From contig JAFDYA010000105.1 of assembly GCA_018267675.1 (NCBI GenBank), positions 1 to 32,829 of the forward strand: DNA of 32,829 nucleotides, written 5' to 3'. Positions within the stretch are counted from its first letter, which is position 1, and every line of letters begins with the position of its first letter. The notes below the pieces were generated by a model. The model had not been told where the DNA came from and searched no databases. It saw only the letters and a program-made list of their open reading frames with translations. Source of the DNA: Bacteroidota bacterium. Lineage in GTDB: Bacteria; Bacteroidota; Bacteroidia; Chitinophagales; Chitinophagaceae. The position numbers were made by a program, and so were the translations under genes. Below are positions 14,707 to 23,003 of this stretch, piece by piece.

Positions 14707-16374
14707 ATGAAAAGAATTTTGACATTTCTTGCACTATTGCTGGTCGGCAATCTATGGGCACAACAAACTGTCGGTTTATTTTCAAAACTACCGGCTGCCG
14801 AAGATGGCTATGTCTTAATGGCTCCCACCACCTCCACCGAAACCTACCTCATCGACAAATGCGGAAAGGAAGTACACCGATGGACAAGTGCCTATACACC
14901 GGGCTTTAGTGCCTATATGCTGGATGATGGCACCATGCTCCGGACCGGTTTTATGGGGAATAGGATTTTTAGTATGGCCGGCTCGGGTGGCCTAATTCAG
15001 CGGTTTAATTGGAGCGGCAACCCTATTTGGAATTTGAAAATATCCTCCAATCGGGAATGTCAGCACCATGATATCTGCTACTTACCAAATGGCAATGTAC
15101 TCGCTATTGTATGGGAGTTGAAGACAGATGCAGAGGCTATTGCTGCCGGGCGCGACTCGGCTATAATGGGGCCGGATATGTGGCCGGACAAAATAGTAGA
15201 ATACCAACCTATTGGTGCCTCCTCAGCCAATATTGTTTGGGAATGGCGTGCTTGGGATCATTTGGTACAAGACCTCGACAGCACGAAGGCAAACTATGGA
15301 GTGATTGCCGACAACCCGGGCAAACTGAACATCAACCATATCTCCGGTTCTGCCTTTAATCCAGACTGGCTCCATGTGAATTCAATAGCGTACAACGCGC
15401 AACTAGATCAGATCATGTTAAGCAGCTTTTTCTTCAATGAAATCTGGATAATTGATCATAGTACGACTACTCAGGAAGCGCGCGGGGCAAGCGGTGGCCG
15501 CAGCGGCAAAGGGGGTGAAATTTTGTACCGTTGGGGTAATCCTCAGATCTATGGCCGAGGTACGCCCAGCGACCAACGATTTTTTGAATCGCACGATGCC
15601 CATTGGATTCCACAGGGATATCCTGACGCCGGAAAGATCATTGTCTTCAACAATGGGAATGGCCGGCTGGATGGCAACTACAGCAGCGTGGAAATAATCA
15701 ATCCACCTCTGGACGAAAAAGGTAATTATATTTTGAAAGCAGGCATGCCCTACGGTCCGGACCGGCCGGATTGGCTTTATCAAGCCAGTCCCAATAAGTA
15801 TGATTTCTTCTCGGCAGTAATGGCCGGTGCGGAGCGGCTACCCAATGGTAATACCTTGATTTGCGAGGCAACAAAGGGCAATCTCTTTGAAGTGGATACC
15901 AATGGTAAAACAGTGTGGCAATACGTGAACCCTGTAGCGCTTACCGGCATCATCAAGCAGGGCGACCGCGTAGATCAGAACATGGTATTCCGTGTGCGGC
16001 AATACCCGCCCAGCTTTAAAGGATTTGCAGGTAAATCCTTAGTACCGGGTAAGCCGATTGAAATCAACCCACTCCCCTATATCTGTGGTGCAGCTACTCC
16101 TAGTGGTGTAGCCCTGGAGCAAAGTGCAACACCTTCTATCAGGGTAGTCAACCCCTTTTCTGAGCAGTTAGTAATAACGGCACAACAGACTTTGAGTAGG
16201 GCGCAGCTTAGCCTAAGCAATTTGCTTGGCACGAATTGTGGACAATGGACGCTTCATCTGCAAGCCGGAGAAGCACAACGGATCGAGCTAAGCGATAATC
16301 TACCCAGTGGCTTATACCTACTGCAAATACAACAAGGGGCATCTATTGAGACGTACAAGCTTCTTCGGGAATAA
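14707..16374 (+). CDS. Aryl-sulfate sulfotransferase-like protein, T9SS cargo (copy 2)
   Basis: This 555-residue paralog of the preceding gene is collinear with it along its entire length and is clearly more alike in the propeller than in the tail. It has a signal peptide (MKRILTFLALLLVGNLWAQ), then ECQHHDICYLPNGN, DWLHVNSIAYN, GGEILYRWGNPQIYGRG, FESHDAHWIPQGYPDAGK and NYSSVEIINPP. The T9SS sorting domain (about 475-555) has NPFSEQLVI, LSNLLGTNCGQW and LPSGLYLLQIQQG. All propeller histidines seen in copy 1 are kept, so both copies are probably active. Substrate and sulfate donor are unknown. Whether ASST activity is retained in this Bacteroidota branch is inference. Confidence 0.85.
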   Translation: MKRILTFLALLLVGNLWAQQTVGLFSKLPAAEDGYVLMAPTTSTETYLIDKCGKEVHRWTSAYTPGFSAYMLDDGTMLRTGFMGNRIFSMAGSGGLIQRFNWSGNPIWNLKISSNRECQHHDICYLPNGNVLAIVWELKTDAEAIAAGRDSAIMGPDMWPDKIVEYQPIGASSANIVWEWRAWDHLVQDLDSTKANYGVIADNPGKLNINHISGSAFNPDWLHVNSIAYNAQLDQIMLSSFFFNEIWIIDHSTTTQEARGASGGRSGKGGEILYRWGNPQIYGRGTPSDQRFFESHDAHWIPQGYPDAGKIIVFNNGNGRLDGNYSSVEIINPPLDEKGNYILKAGMPYGPDRPDWLYQASPNKYDFFSAVMAGAERLPNGNTLICEATKGNLFEVDTNGKTVWQYVNPVALTGIIKQGDRVDQNMVFRVRQYPPSFKGFAGKSLVPGKPIEINPLPYICGAATPSGVALEQSATPSIRVVNPFSEQLVITAQQTLSRAQLSLSNLLGTNCGQWTLHLQAGEAQRIELSDNLPSGLYLLQIQQGASIETYKLLRE

Positions 16375-16454
16375 GTAGTTCAACCCGGAGTTGCTATGCT
16401 TTTTGGTTATAAACAGGCTCCATGATACGAGCCAGTCCGGGCGGAAACACAACC

Positions 16455-19271
16455 CTAGTGGGCTTCCAGCCAGTTGCTCCCCATGCCTGCCTCAGCACGG
16501 ATAGGCACTTGGTTGGGCAAGACCATCGCATGGCACATAGCATCTGTAATGAGTTGTTTCGCCTGTTCGGCCTCCGCCAGGGGCACATCAAAGATCAACT
16601 CGTCATGTACCTGCAGGATCATCTTGGTATTCATCTTGGCCGCCTTCAATTCTTTATCTACAGCGAGCATGGCTAGCTTGATCATATCCGAGGCGGTGCC
16701 TTGGATGGGCATATTCACTGAATTGCGCTCTGCAAAGCCCCGAACGGTCTGATTGGCTGAAAGGATATCCGGCAGCCAACGCCGCCGCCCAAGCATACTC
16801 TCTACATATTGATGGGCTCGTGCAAACTGAATTTGACTCAAAATGTATTTCTGTATGAAAGGGTACTGCCGAAAATAATTGTCAATAATTTCTTTTGCTT
16901 CAGACCGCGCGATACCGAGACTTTCACTTAATCCGAAGGCTGTCTGGCCATAAATGATACCAAAATTCACCGCCTTCGCATTGCGTCTTTGTTCGCTAGT
17001 CACCTCCGACTCCGGCACGCCATACACCCCTGCAGCAGTAGCAGTATGAATATCTTTATTATCTGCAAAAGCCGCTATCATTGCGGTTTCGCCTGCTAGG
17101 GCTGCAATGATTCTTAGTTCAATTTGGGAATAATCTGCGGAGAGCAGGGTATAACCTTCCCGAGCGACAAAGGCCTTCCTAATCTCTCTGCCGGCTTCGC
17201 TTTTAATGGGTATGTTCTGCAAATTTGGATTGTTGGAGGAGAGCCTACCGGTAACGGCAATCGTTTGATTGAAGGAAGTGTGGATGCGTCCGGTTTTTGG
17301 ATGAATCAATTGTGGGAGCGCATCAACATAAGTGGATTTGAGTTTCGCCAACTGCCGAAAGCTGAGAATATCCTCAATAATGGGGTGCTTTTTCCTAAGT
17401 TTCTGCAATACCTCCTCCCCGGTAGCATACTGTCCTGTTTTTGTCTTCTTCCCACCACCATCAATCTTGAGACCATCAAAGAGTATCTCCCCTAGCTGTT
17501 TGGGCGAAGCCAGATTGAACCGCTGTCCGGCCTGGCGATACACAGATTCTTCAGCTTTCTTTATCTCTTGTTCCAATTCCTTAGAATAGGCAGTCAGGAA
17601 GGGGACATCAATACCCACTCCGGTGTACTCCATCTCTACTAAGACTGGCATGAGCTTATTCTCCACATCTCTAAACAAACTTGCAGCAGTACTCCCTTCT
17701 ACCATCGGGCGAAATACCTCTTGCAGTTGCCAGGTCACATCAGCATCCTCCGCAGCATAATCCTTCACCTGCTCCGCAGGCACATCGCGCATCGTCTTTT
17801 GTTCCTTACCCTTCTTCCCGATTAAGCTTTCAATGCTCACGGGTTGATAGTGTAGATATTTCAGGGATAGCGCGTCCATATTGCGTTTGCCATCCGGCTC
17901 AATGAGGAAATGGGCTAATAGGGTATCCCAAAGTGCGCCTTCAATCGTAGTGCCATACCACCGGAGCACCAGCAAATCATACTTCAGATTTTGCCCCACC
18001 CAGGTCATTTCCTTTTTAGCAAATAATGGCTGAAATTTCTTTAAAATCACAAGCACTTCTTCCCGACTTTCGGGGAATGCTACATAATGAGCTTCGCCTT
18101 TTTTCCAGCAGAAAGAAAATCCGACCAACTCGGCATAGTTCGCGTCAATATGGGTGGTTTCTGTATCGAAGGCCACTTTGTTTTGCGCTTGTAACTGCGC
18201 TATTAAGCCTTCAATCTCTGCATGGGTTTGGTAAAGAAAATATTGGTGAGCTGTCGTGTCGATTGTCGATGCTTCTACTGAATCAACATCATCACTAGCG
18301 GCATCATCGGTACCGAAGAATAGCGTATTGCCTCCTTGAGTGGGATTCCCAAACAGGTCGAATGCCTGTGCAGGCTTAGGTGCTTGTGCCTCACCAAACA
18401 CGCGCCGGGAAAGGGATTTGAACTCAAGCTCATTGAAAATGCTTTCCAATTTTTCCCGATCCAAATCCTTCACTCTAAATTCTTCATCATGAAAACTAAT
18501 AGGAACATCGGTGATGATGGTGGCCAATTGCTTGCTCATTAGCGCACTTTCCTTTCCATTTCTCACCTTCTCCCCCATAGCACCTTTGATGCTGTCCGCT
18601 CCTTCCAGCACTCCCTCCAGCGTATCGAACTCCGCCAAAAGTTTTACTGCTGTTTTCTCCCCCACACCAGGAATCCCGGGGATATTGTCCGAGGTATCCC
18701 CCATGAGCCCGAGTAAATCAATAACCTGATCTACTCGCTTAATGCTCCATTTGGCACATACTTCCGCCGGGCCGAGAATTTCAAAAGGCTTCCCTTGATA
18801 GCCGGGCTTATACATGAACACATTATCCCGGACGAGTTGCCCATAGTCTTTGTCCGGTGTCACCATATAAACCGTATAGCCCAAGGACGCAGCTTCGAGT
18901 GCGACGGTGCCAATCACATCATCCGCTTCATACCCCGGACTACTCAGGCAGGGCAGTGAAAAGCCCTCAACGATTCGTTGGATGTCCGGCAGGGCATTAA
19001 TAATATCCTCCGGTGCAGCTTGTCTATTGGCTTTGTAGTCTGCAAACACATTACTCCGATGGACGTCTGTATCACTTCTTCCTCCTTCGAACACAACGGC
19101 CAGATGGGAGGGTTGCTCTCGATTGAGCAAGTCCAGCAGGGTTGTTGTAAACCCAAACTGTGCATTTGTGTTTCTACCTTGGGAGGTGATCCGTGGTGTC
19201 CGTTGCAGTGCGAAATAAGCCCGATAGATCAAGGCCATCGCATCTAGCAGAAAGAGTTTCTTTTCGTTCAT
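16455..19271 (-). CDS. polA: DNA polymerase I
   Basis: From ATG 19269-19271 the protein is 938 residues. The frame is open 18 bp further to a TTG, but that overlaps a -7 box. It has the 5' nuclease domain (about 1-290: FLLDAMALIYRAYFAL, YEADDVIGTVA, GLMGDTSDNIPGIPGVGEKT). The 3'-5' exonuclease domain has intact metal ligands (VAFDTETTHID at about 368, then GQNLKYDLLVL and YAAEDADVTWQL). The polymerase domain shows motif A LLSADYSQIELRI, motif B RRNAKAVNFGIIYGQ and motif C LQVHDELIFDV (about 885). It fills Okazaki gaps and acts in excision repair. All three activities appear intact, unlike the many Pol I proteins that lost proofreading. Confidence 0.97.
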   Translation of the reverse strand: MNEKKLFLLDAMALIYRAYFALQRTPRITSQGRNTNAQFGFTTTLLDLLNREQPSHLAVVFEGGRSDTDVHRSNVFADYKANRQAAPEDIINALPDIQRIVEGFSLPCLSSPGYEADDVIGTVALEAASLGYTVYMVTPDKDYGQLVRDNVFMYKPGYQGKPFEILGPAEVCAKWSIKRVDQVIDLLGLMGDTSDNIPGIPGVGEKTAVKLLAEFDTLEGVLEGADSIKGAMGEKVRNGKESALMSKQLATIITDVPISFHDEEFRVKDLDREKLESIFNELEFKSLSRRVFGEAQAPKPAQAFDLFGNPTQGGNTLFFGTDDAASDDVDSVEASTIDTTAHQYFLYQTHAEIEGLIAQLQAQNKVAFDTETTHIDANYAELVGFSFCWKKGEAHYVAFPESREEVLVILKKFQPLFAKKEMTWVGQNLKYDLLVLRWYGTTIEGALWDTLLAHFLIEPDGKRNMDALSLKYLHYQPVSIESLIGKKGKEQKTMRDVPAEQVKDYAAEDADVTWQLQEVFRPMVEGSTAASLFRDVENKLMPVLVEMEYTGVGIDVPFLTAYSKELEQEIKKAEESVYRQAGQRFNLASPKQLGEILFDGLKIDGGGKKTKTGQYATGEEVLQKLRKKHPIIEDILSFRQLAKLKSTYVDALPQLIHPKTGRIHTSFNQTIAVTGRLSSNNPNLQNIPIKSEAGREIRKAFVAREGYTLLSADYSQIELRIIAALAGETAMIAAFADNKDIHTATAAGVYGVPESEVTSEQRRNAKAVNFGIIYGQTAFGLSESLGIARSEAKEIIDNYFRQYPFIQKYILSQIQFARAHQYVESMLGRRRWLPDILSANQTVRGFAERNSVNMPIQGTASDMIKLAMLAVDKELKAAKMNTKMILQVHDELIFDVPLAEAEQAKQLITDAMCHAMVLPNQVPIRAEAGMGSNWLEAH

Positions 19272-19286
19272 GATTTTGGCAAAGCT

Positions 19287-19294
19287 CAAATGTA
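19287..19294 (-). promoter_or_regulatory. -7 box upstream of polA
   Basis: TACATTTG matches TAnnTTTG and lies 15 nt before the ATG chosen here. A TTG is present at 23-nt spacing, which is longer than usual. It supports the ATG at 19271 rather than the TTG at 19289 as the start. Confidence 0.4.
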
Positions 19295-19474
19295 AAGATT
19301 CAGGAAGGCTTAGGCTTCAACCCAGATGTTACCCTGGCATAATTGAAGTAAAAGAACTCCCCAGCACCACACGGGTGCCATCGGTTGAAAATGGAATCAA
19401 AATCGGTGGTCAGCAAATACAGCATAGTACATCCGAATAGAGGCAATTCATTAGTTCCTATTTTTACCAATATC

Positions 19475-20104
19475 ATGAGCCAAACTATTCGACTGATCAC
19501 CGGCTTGATTGTGATCATTGCACTGGTCTTTATGGGCTATTATCTAGGTAAGAACAATGGCGCCAACGCGGTGCGGTCGCAGGTGATAGAGAACTATTCT
19601 TTCGTTCGTCAGATTGCGGAGCTAGGAGCGCTCGAAGTGAATGGGGTGACAAATTTCAAATCCACCAACCTTGCCAATGATGGTTCAATTTCAGACAGAT
19701 TAAAGAAGCTGTTTTTGGAACAAACTGTGCATTTATCGCTTCCCTACACGGCGAAGTATGGGGTGGACTTACAGGATAGTTCGTTAAAGATTACCAGGCA
19801 GGATTCTATACTCTTGATAGAGCTTCCTCGTCCCAAGCTCCTTTCATTTGAATTACGCTTGGATAAGCTGGACGCCAGTAGCCGTGCGGGTTGGCTCAGT
19901 TCGAGTAGTCCCGACTTGTACACTGATTTTCAAAAACAATTGTATGCGGAGAGCAGGGCGCAATTGGCCAGTAATGGCACCTATTTGGCACAGACAGAAG
20001 CCGGAATTATTGCCTTGCTGAAAAGCTATTTTAAAGTTACCGGGTTCGGTGTTGTTTGCCAGTTTACACCGCCAACAACAACCGTTCAATTACCAAAAGG
20101 CTAG
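19475..20104 (+). CDS. DUF4230 family membrane-anchored protein
   Basis: The 209-residue protein starts at MSQTIRLITGLIVII, giving one N-terminal transmembrane anchor (about 6-26) followed by a basic GKNNG stretch. The frame runs back to an ATG at 19385, but the extra 30 residues are polar and would bury the anchor. The DUF4230 pattern is visible: VIENYSFVRQIAELGALEVNGVTNF near the start and a C-terminal section with YAESRAQLASNGTYLAQTEA and LLKSYFKVTGFGV. Function is unknown in this family. The protein should face the periplasm. It heads a probable three-gene run with the next two genes (gaps 74 and 32 bp). Confidence 0.75.
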   Translation: MSQTIRLITGLIVIIALVFMGYYLGKNNGANAVRSQVIENYSFVRQIAELGALEVNGVTNFKSTNLANDGSISDRLKKLFLEQTVHLSLPYTAKYGVDLQDSSLKITRQDSILLIELPRPKLLSFELRLDKLDASSRAGWLSSSSPDLYTDFQKQLYAESRAQLASNGTYLAQTEAGIIALLKSYFKVTGFGVVCQFTPPTTTVQLPKG

Positions 20105-20178
20105 GAGAAAAAAGGCTTGATTTTTGAGCATATTTAGGACGATAGCCTCAGTAGTCACCATTAAATTATCAGACGAAC

Positions 20179-20847
20179 ATGAAACTAAGTATTAAAAAGG
20201 CGCTACTCGTACTTTTCCTTGGTATTTTTTGTACAGCGACAGATCTGCTCGCCCAGAAAAGCTTTGTGGAAGGCGTGATTAATTATTCTGTCACTATTGG
20301 CCCGCTGGCAGGTGGTGCCGGCTTTAGTGAACATGCCGGGAACTACATGATCACGATAAAAGGTAAAAACATACGAAAAGAGCTCGTCATGAATTCCGGC
20401 TATCGCAACGTGATCCTGGAAAATGGCAATACCGGTGCGATCTATTCCTTGCAAACCGTGGCCGGGCAGCATTATGCCATTCAGTTGAAAACAGCCGATC
20501 TTGATGAGAAGCAAAAACCTTACAAGGATTTTAAAGAAAAGGAAGAAGCCGGTAGTATGACCATTGCCGGAGAAAAATGCAGCAAAGTCACAATTACTTA
20601 CAAGGATGGCAGCAATTCTATTGTGTATATAACAAAGGACTGGGTAGCTCCGGAAGCAATATTGTTTGACCGGCTACCCGGAATAAAATATATGCCGCTC
20701 AGCTTTGAATATCGAAATGAAGAAGGGATCACCATGCATTTCGCCGCAGAGAAGATTGAAGCGCAGCCGATAGAGAGTGCACAATTCCGAGTGCCACCGG
20801 ATTATAAAATTATCAGCAATTCGGAGTACAAATCCATGCGGCGCTAG
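20179..20847 (+). CDS. Exported DUF4412/GLPGLI-like protein
   Basis: The 222-residue protein has a signal peptide (KKALLVLFLGIFCTATDLLA, then QKSF). The mature part opens with a strand pattern EGVINYSVTIGP. It has IKGKNIRKELVMNSGYRNVI, a DGSNSIVYITKDW strand pair and ends FRVPPDYKIIS. This layout (short beta strands, central conserved lipid-barrel-like half, closing aromatic strand) resembles DUF4412/GLPGLI-type periplasmic proteins of Bacteroidota. The assignment is by pattern only. It lies between the DUF4230 and LRR genes in the same direction. Confidence 0.6.
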   Translation: MKLSIKKALLVLFLGIFCTATDLLAQKSFVEGVINYSVTIGPLAGGAGFSEHAGNYMITIKGKNIRKELVMNSGYRNVILENGNTGAIYSLQTVAGQHYAIQLKTADLDEKQKPYKDFKEKEEAGSMTIAGEKCSKVTITYKDGSNSIVYITKDWVAPEAILFDRLPGIKYMPLSFEYRNEEGITMHFAAEKIEAQPIESAQFRVPPDYKIISNSEYKSMRR

Positions 20848-20879
20848 TCTGGATTCCTATTATTGACGTAGCTTTAGGT

Positions 20880-21743
20880 ATGCGCTTTTACCTGAGCTTT
20901 CTCCTTGTCTTTTTTGGGATGTTTTTTGGCTCAACAGCAGAGGCACGTCGTATATTTCGCGACTGGGATGTAGCCTTGGAGCACCGGGAGGAAGTACGGG
21001 TCATCAGGATGAGCTTTCGTTCTATGGACTCGATCCCGGATATTTTGGATCAGTTTCCAAATCTTGAAGAGTTGGATTTCAACCATAATAGAATAAAAGT
21101 ATTGCCCCCAAGTTTGCGCAGGTGTAAAAAGCTACAAAAGCTCAATCTATTTCAAAATCGACTGACTCAAATCCCGGATTTTATTGGGGAATTGACGAAC
21201 CTGGAAAGCATCTCCTTTAGCCATAACATCCTTGCTGAACTACCGGAAAGTATTTGCAAGCTACCCAAGCTTTACGAATTATTTCTGGTCGGAAATGAGC
21301 TGAAGGCGCTTCCCGAAAACATCGGCCAGCTCCCATCGCTTATCCGGCTCAAAGCCGCTATCAACAAGCTATCCGAGCTACCCAATTCTGTATGCAGGTT
21401 GGTGAAACTTCAAACATTAGACCTTAGCAATAACAATCTACTAGTCTTGCCGGAATGTTTCGGCGATCTAAAAAATTTGCAGTTCCTGTATTTGGCGCGC
21501 AACTCATTTGATCGGCTGCCAGAGTCTATGGGTCGGCTGTACAAACTCCAGGAGCTGGATGTGGTGCGTTGTGGCGCATTGCTACTCCCATCCAGCTTGG
21601 CCAATTTGCCCCGTCTAGACCGAGTGTATATCGACGACCACACTACCCCATTCTACCCTAATCCGGCTTATTCTATGACACAAAAAATCATCACGGTAAG
21701 CCGTGATGATTTCTATCCCTATCGGAGCTCAAACCAACAATAA
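20880..21743 (+). CDS. Exported leucine-rich repeat protein
   Basis: The 287-residue protein starts with a signal peptide (MRFYLSFLLVFFGMFFGSTA). It then has roughly eight 23-residue LRR units of the bacterial PxxLxxLxxLxxLxLxxN type, for example LEELDFNHNRIKVLPPSL, LQKLNLFQNRLTQIPDFI and LQTLDLSNNNLLVLPECF. The final cap ends SRDDFYPYRSSNQQ. LRR proteins of this sort bind other proteins; the partner is unknown. The gene ends 7 bp before the end of convergent dnaN. Its last codons (21685-21712) double as the stem-loop of the dnaN terminator. Confidence 0.85.
   Translation: MRFYLSFLLVFFGMFFGSTAEARRIFRDWDVALEHREEVRVIRMSFRSMDSIPDILDQFPNLEELDFNHNRIKVLPPSLRRCKKLQKLNLFQNRLTQIPDFIGELTNLESISFSHNILAELPESICKLPKLYELFLVGNELKALPENIGQLPSLIRLKAAINKLSELPNSVCRLVKLQTLDLSNNNLLVLPECFGDLKNLQFLYLARNSFDRLPESMGRLYKLQELDVVRCGALLLPSSLANLPRLDRVYIDDHTTPFYPNPAYSMTQKIITVSRDDFYPYRSSNQQ
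21682..21712 (-). terminator. Rho-independent terminator of dnaN, inside the LRR gene
   Basis: AAATCATCACGG (21685-21696) and CCGTGATGATTT (21701-21712) form a perfect 12-bp stem with a four-base loop. On the minus strand the stem runs into T6 (21682-21687). It lies about 40 nt beyond the dnaN stop but within the last codons of the LRR gene. Confidence 0.8.
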
Positions 21744-21750
21744 GCTTAGG

Positions 21751-22872
21751 CTAAATGCCCACCATAAGGGGCATCAGCAACATCAGCTCATCTACATTTT
21801 CATTGTCTTCTATTGGCCGGAAGATACCGGCACGATTAGGGGTGCTCAAATTGAGTTGTACTTCATCTCCCTCCATATTATTGAGCATTTCGACCATCAA
21901 CTTGGCATTGAAGGCGATCTTCATATCCTCTCCGGTATAAGCACAAGTGAGTTGCTCTTTACCTTCATAGGCAAAGTCAATATCCTGGGCTGATAATTGT
22001 AGGTTATTCCCATTGATATCCAACAAAACTTGACTAGTTGTCTTGTTGGCAAAAATGCTCACCCGGCGCAAAGCACTCATAAAGTCCGTGCGATTTACAG
22101 AAAGCTTAAATGGATTGTCCGTTGGGATCACCGCCTTATAGTCCGGGAAACGGGCATCAATCAAGCGGCAACTAAGATAGAGCCGGCCAGTATCTACAAA
22201 CAAATGGCTGGTATTGTAGCTTAGGTTCAACTCTGATGAATCATTAGGAAGGTTATTCCGCAATTGTTGTAGCGGCTTCCGTGGTACGACAATATTATCT
22301 TGAGCAGGTGGTGCAATATCTGTTCTAGAAAACTTCACCAAGCGGTGTGCATCCGTGGCCACAAAGGTCATAGCCTCCGGAGTCAATTCAAACAATACCC
22401 CCGTCATTGCAGGCCGAATGGTATCTGTGCTTGCTGCAAAAAGGGTTTTGTTGATGCTATCGATTAAAGCGATAGACGGGATAGAAAAGGAAGTCGTATT
22501 GTCCGCTTCGGGTTCTTTCGGAAAGTCATCAGCACGCTCGCCGCCTATCTTGTATTTGCCTACAGACGAAGACATTTCAACACTCAAGTCTTGCTCATCA
22601 ATGCTAAAAGTGATGGGTTGTTCCGGTAAATTCTTGAGATACTCCAACAGAATCTTTGACGGAATACATATGCGGCCATCATTTTGGGCTTCACTCACTT
22701 CCATCTTCACGCGTATCATGGTTTCCAAGTCTGTGGCTGTAACCGAAAGGGAATTACCCTCTAATTCAAACAAAAAATCTTCTAACACTGATAGAACAGT
22801 ATTGCTGGAGATCACACCTCCAACTTGTTGTAGATTTTTAAGCAGGGAGGTGGAGGTGACTATAAAACGCAT
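21751..22872 (-). CDS. dnaN: DNA polymerase III beta subunit (sliding clamp)
   Basis: Starting at ATG 22870-22872 the protein is 373 residues, the standard clamp length. The frame is open 39 bp further upstream, but that part has no family similarity and lies over the promoter. The start MRFIVTSTSLLKNLQQVGGV, EDFLFELEGNSLSVTATDLE, FVATDAHRLVKF, PRKPLQQLRNNL and the C-terminal LMLLMPLMV (the conserved MPM/MPL end forming the partner-binding pocket) are all present. The ring-shaped dimer tethers DNA polymerases. dnaA is not next to it. Confidence 0.97.
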   Translation of the reverse strand: MRFIVTSTSLLKNLQQVGGVISSNTVLSVLEDFLFELEGNSLSVTATDLETMIRVKMEVSEAQNDGRICIPSKILLEYLKNLPEQPITFSIDEQDLSVEMSSSVGKYKIGGERADDFPKEPEADNTTSFSIPSIALIDSINKTLFAASTDTIRPAMTGVLFELTPEAMTFVATDAHRLVKFSRTDIAPPAQDNIVVPRKPLQQLRNNLPNDSSELNLSYNTSHLFVDTGRLYLSCRLIDARFPDYKAVIPTDNPFKLSVNRTDFMSALRRVSIFANKTTSQVLLDINGNNLQLSAQDIDFAYEGKEQLTCAYTGEDMKIAFNAKLMVEMLNNMEGDEVQLNLSTPNRAGIFRPIEDNENVDELMLLMPLMVGI

Positions 22873-22908
22873 AGCAGATGATCGTGGAAAAGTAAAATTG
22901 ATTTTGCC

Positions 22909-22916
22909 CAAAGATA
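22909..22916 (-). promoter_or_regulatory. -7 box upstream of dnaN
   Basis: TATCTTTG fits TAnnTTTG and is about 36 nt upstream of the dnaN ATG, giving a normal leader. No TTG stands at the usual spacing. Confidence 0.4.
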
Positions 22917-23003
22917 GGGAACCGAGTAACTTAGATTGATGACAAAAATTAAGTCTAAATGAAATAGTGATTCAAAGCGATTCAGGTATTCTGAAGCACA
23001 AGG

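Noticed and set aside
19385..19474. Upstream extension of the DUF4230 protein by 30 residues
   Set aside because: The added residues are polar and would precede the membrane anchor. MSQTIR is a better start.
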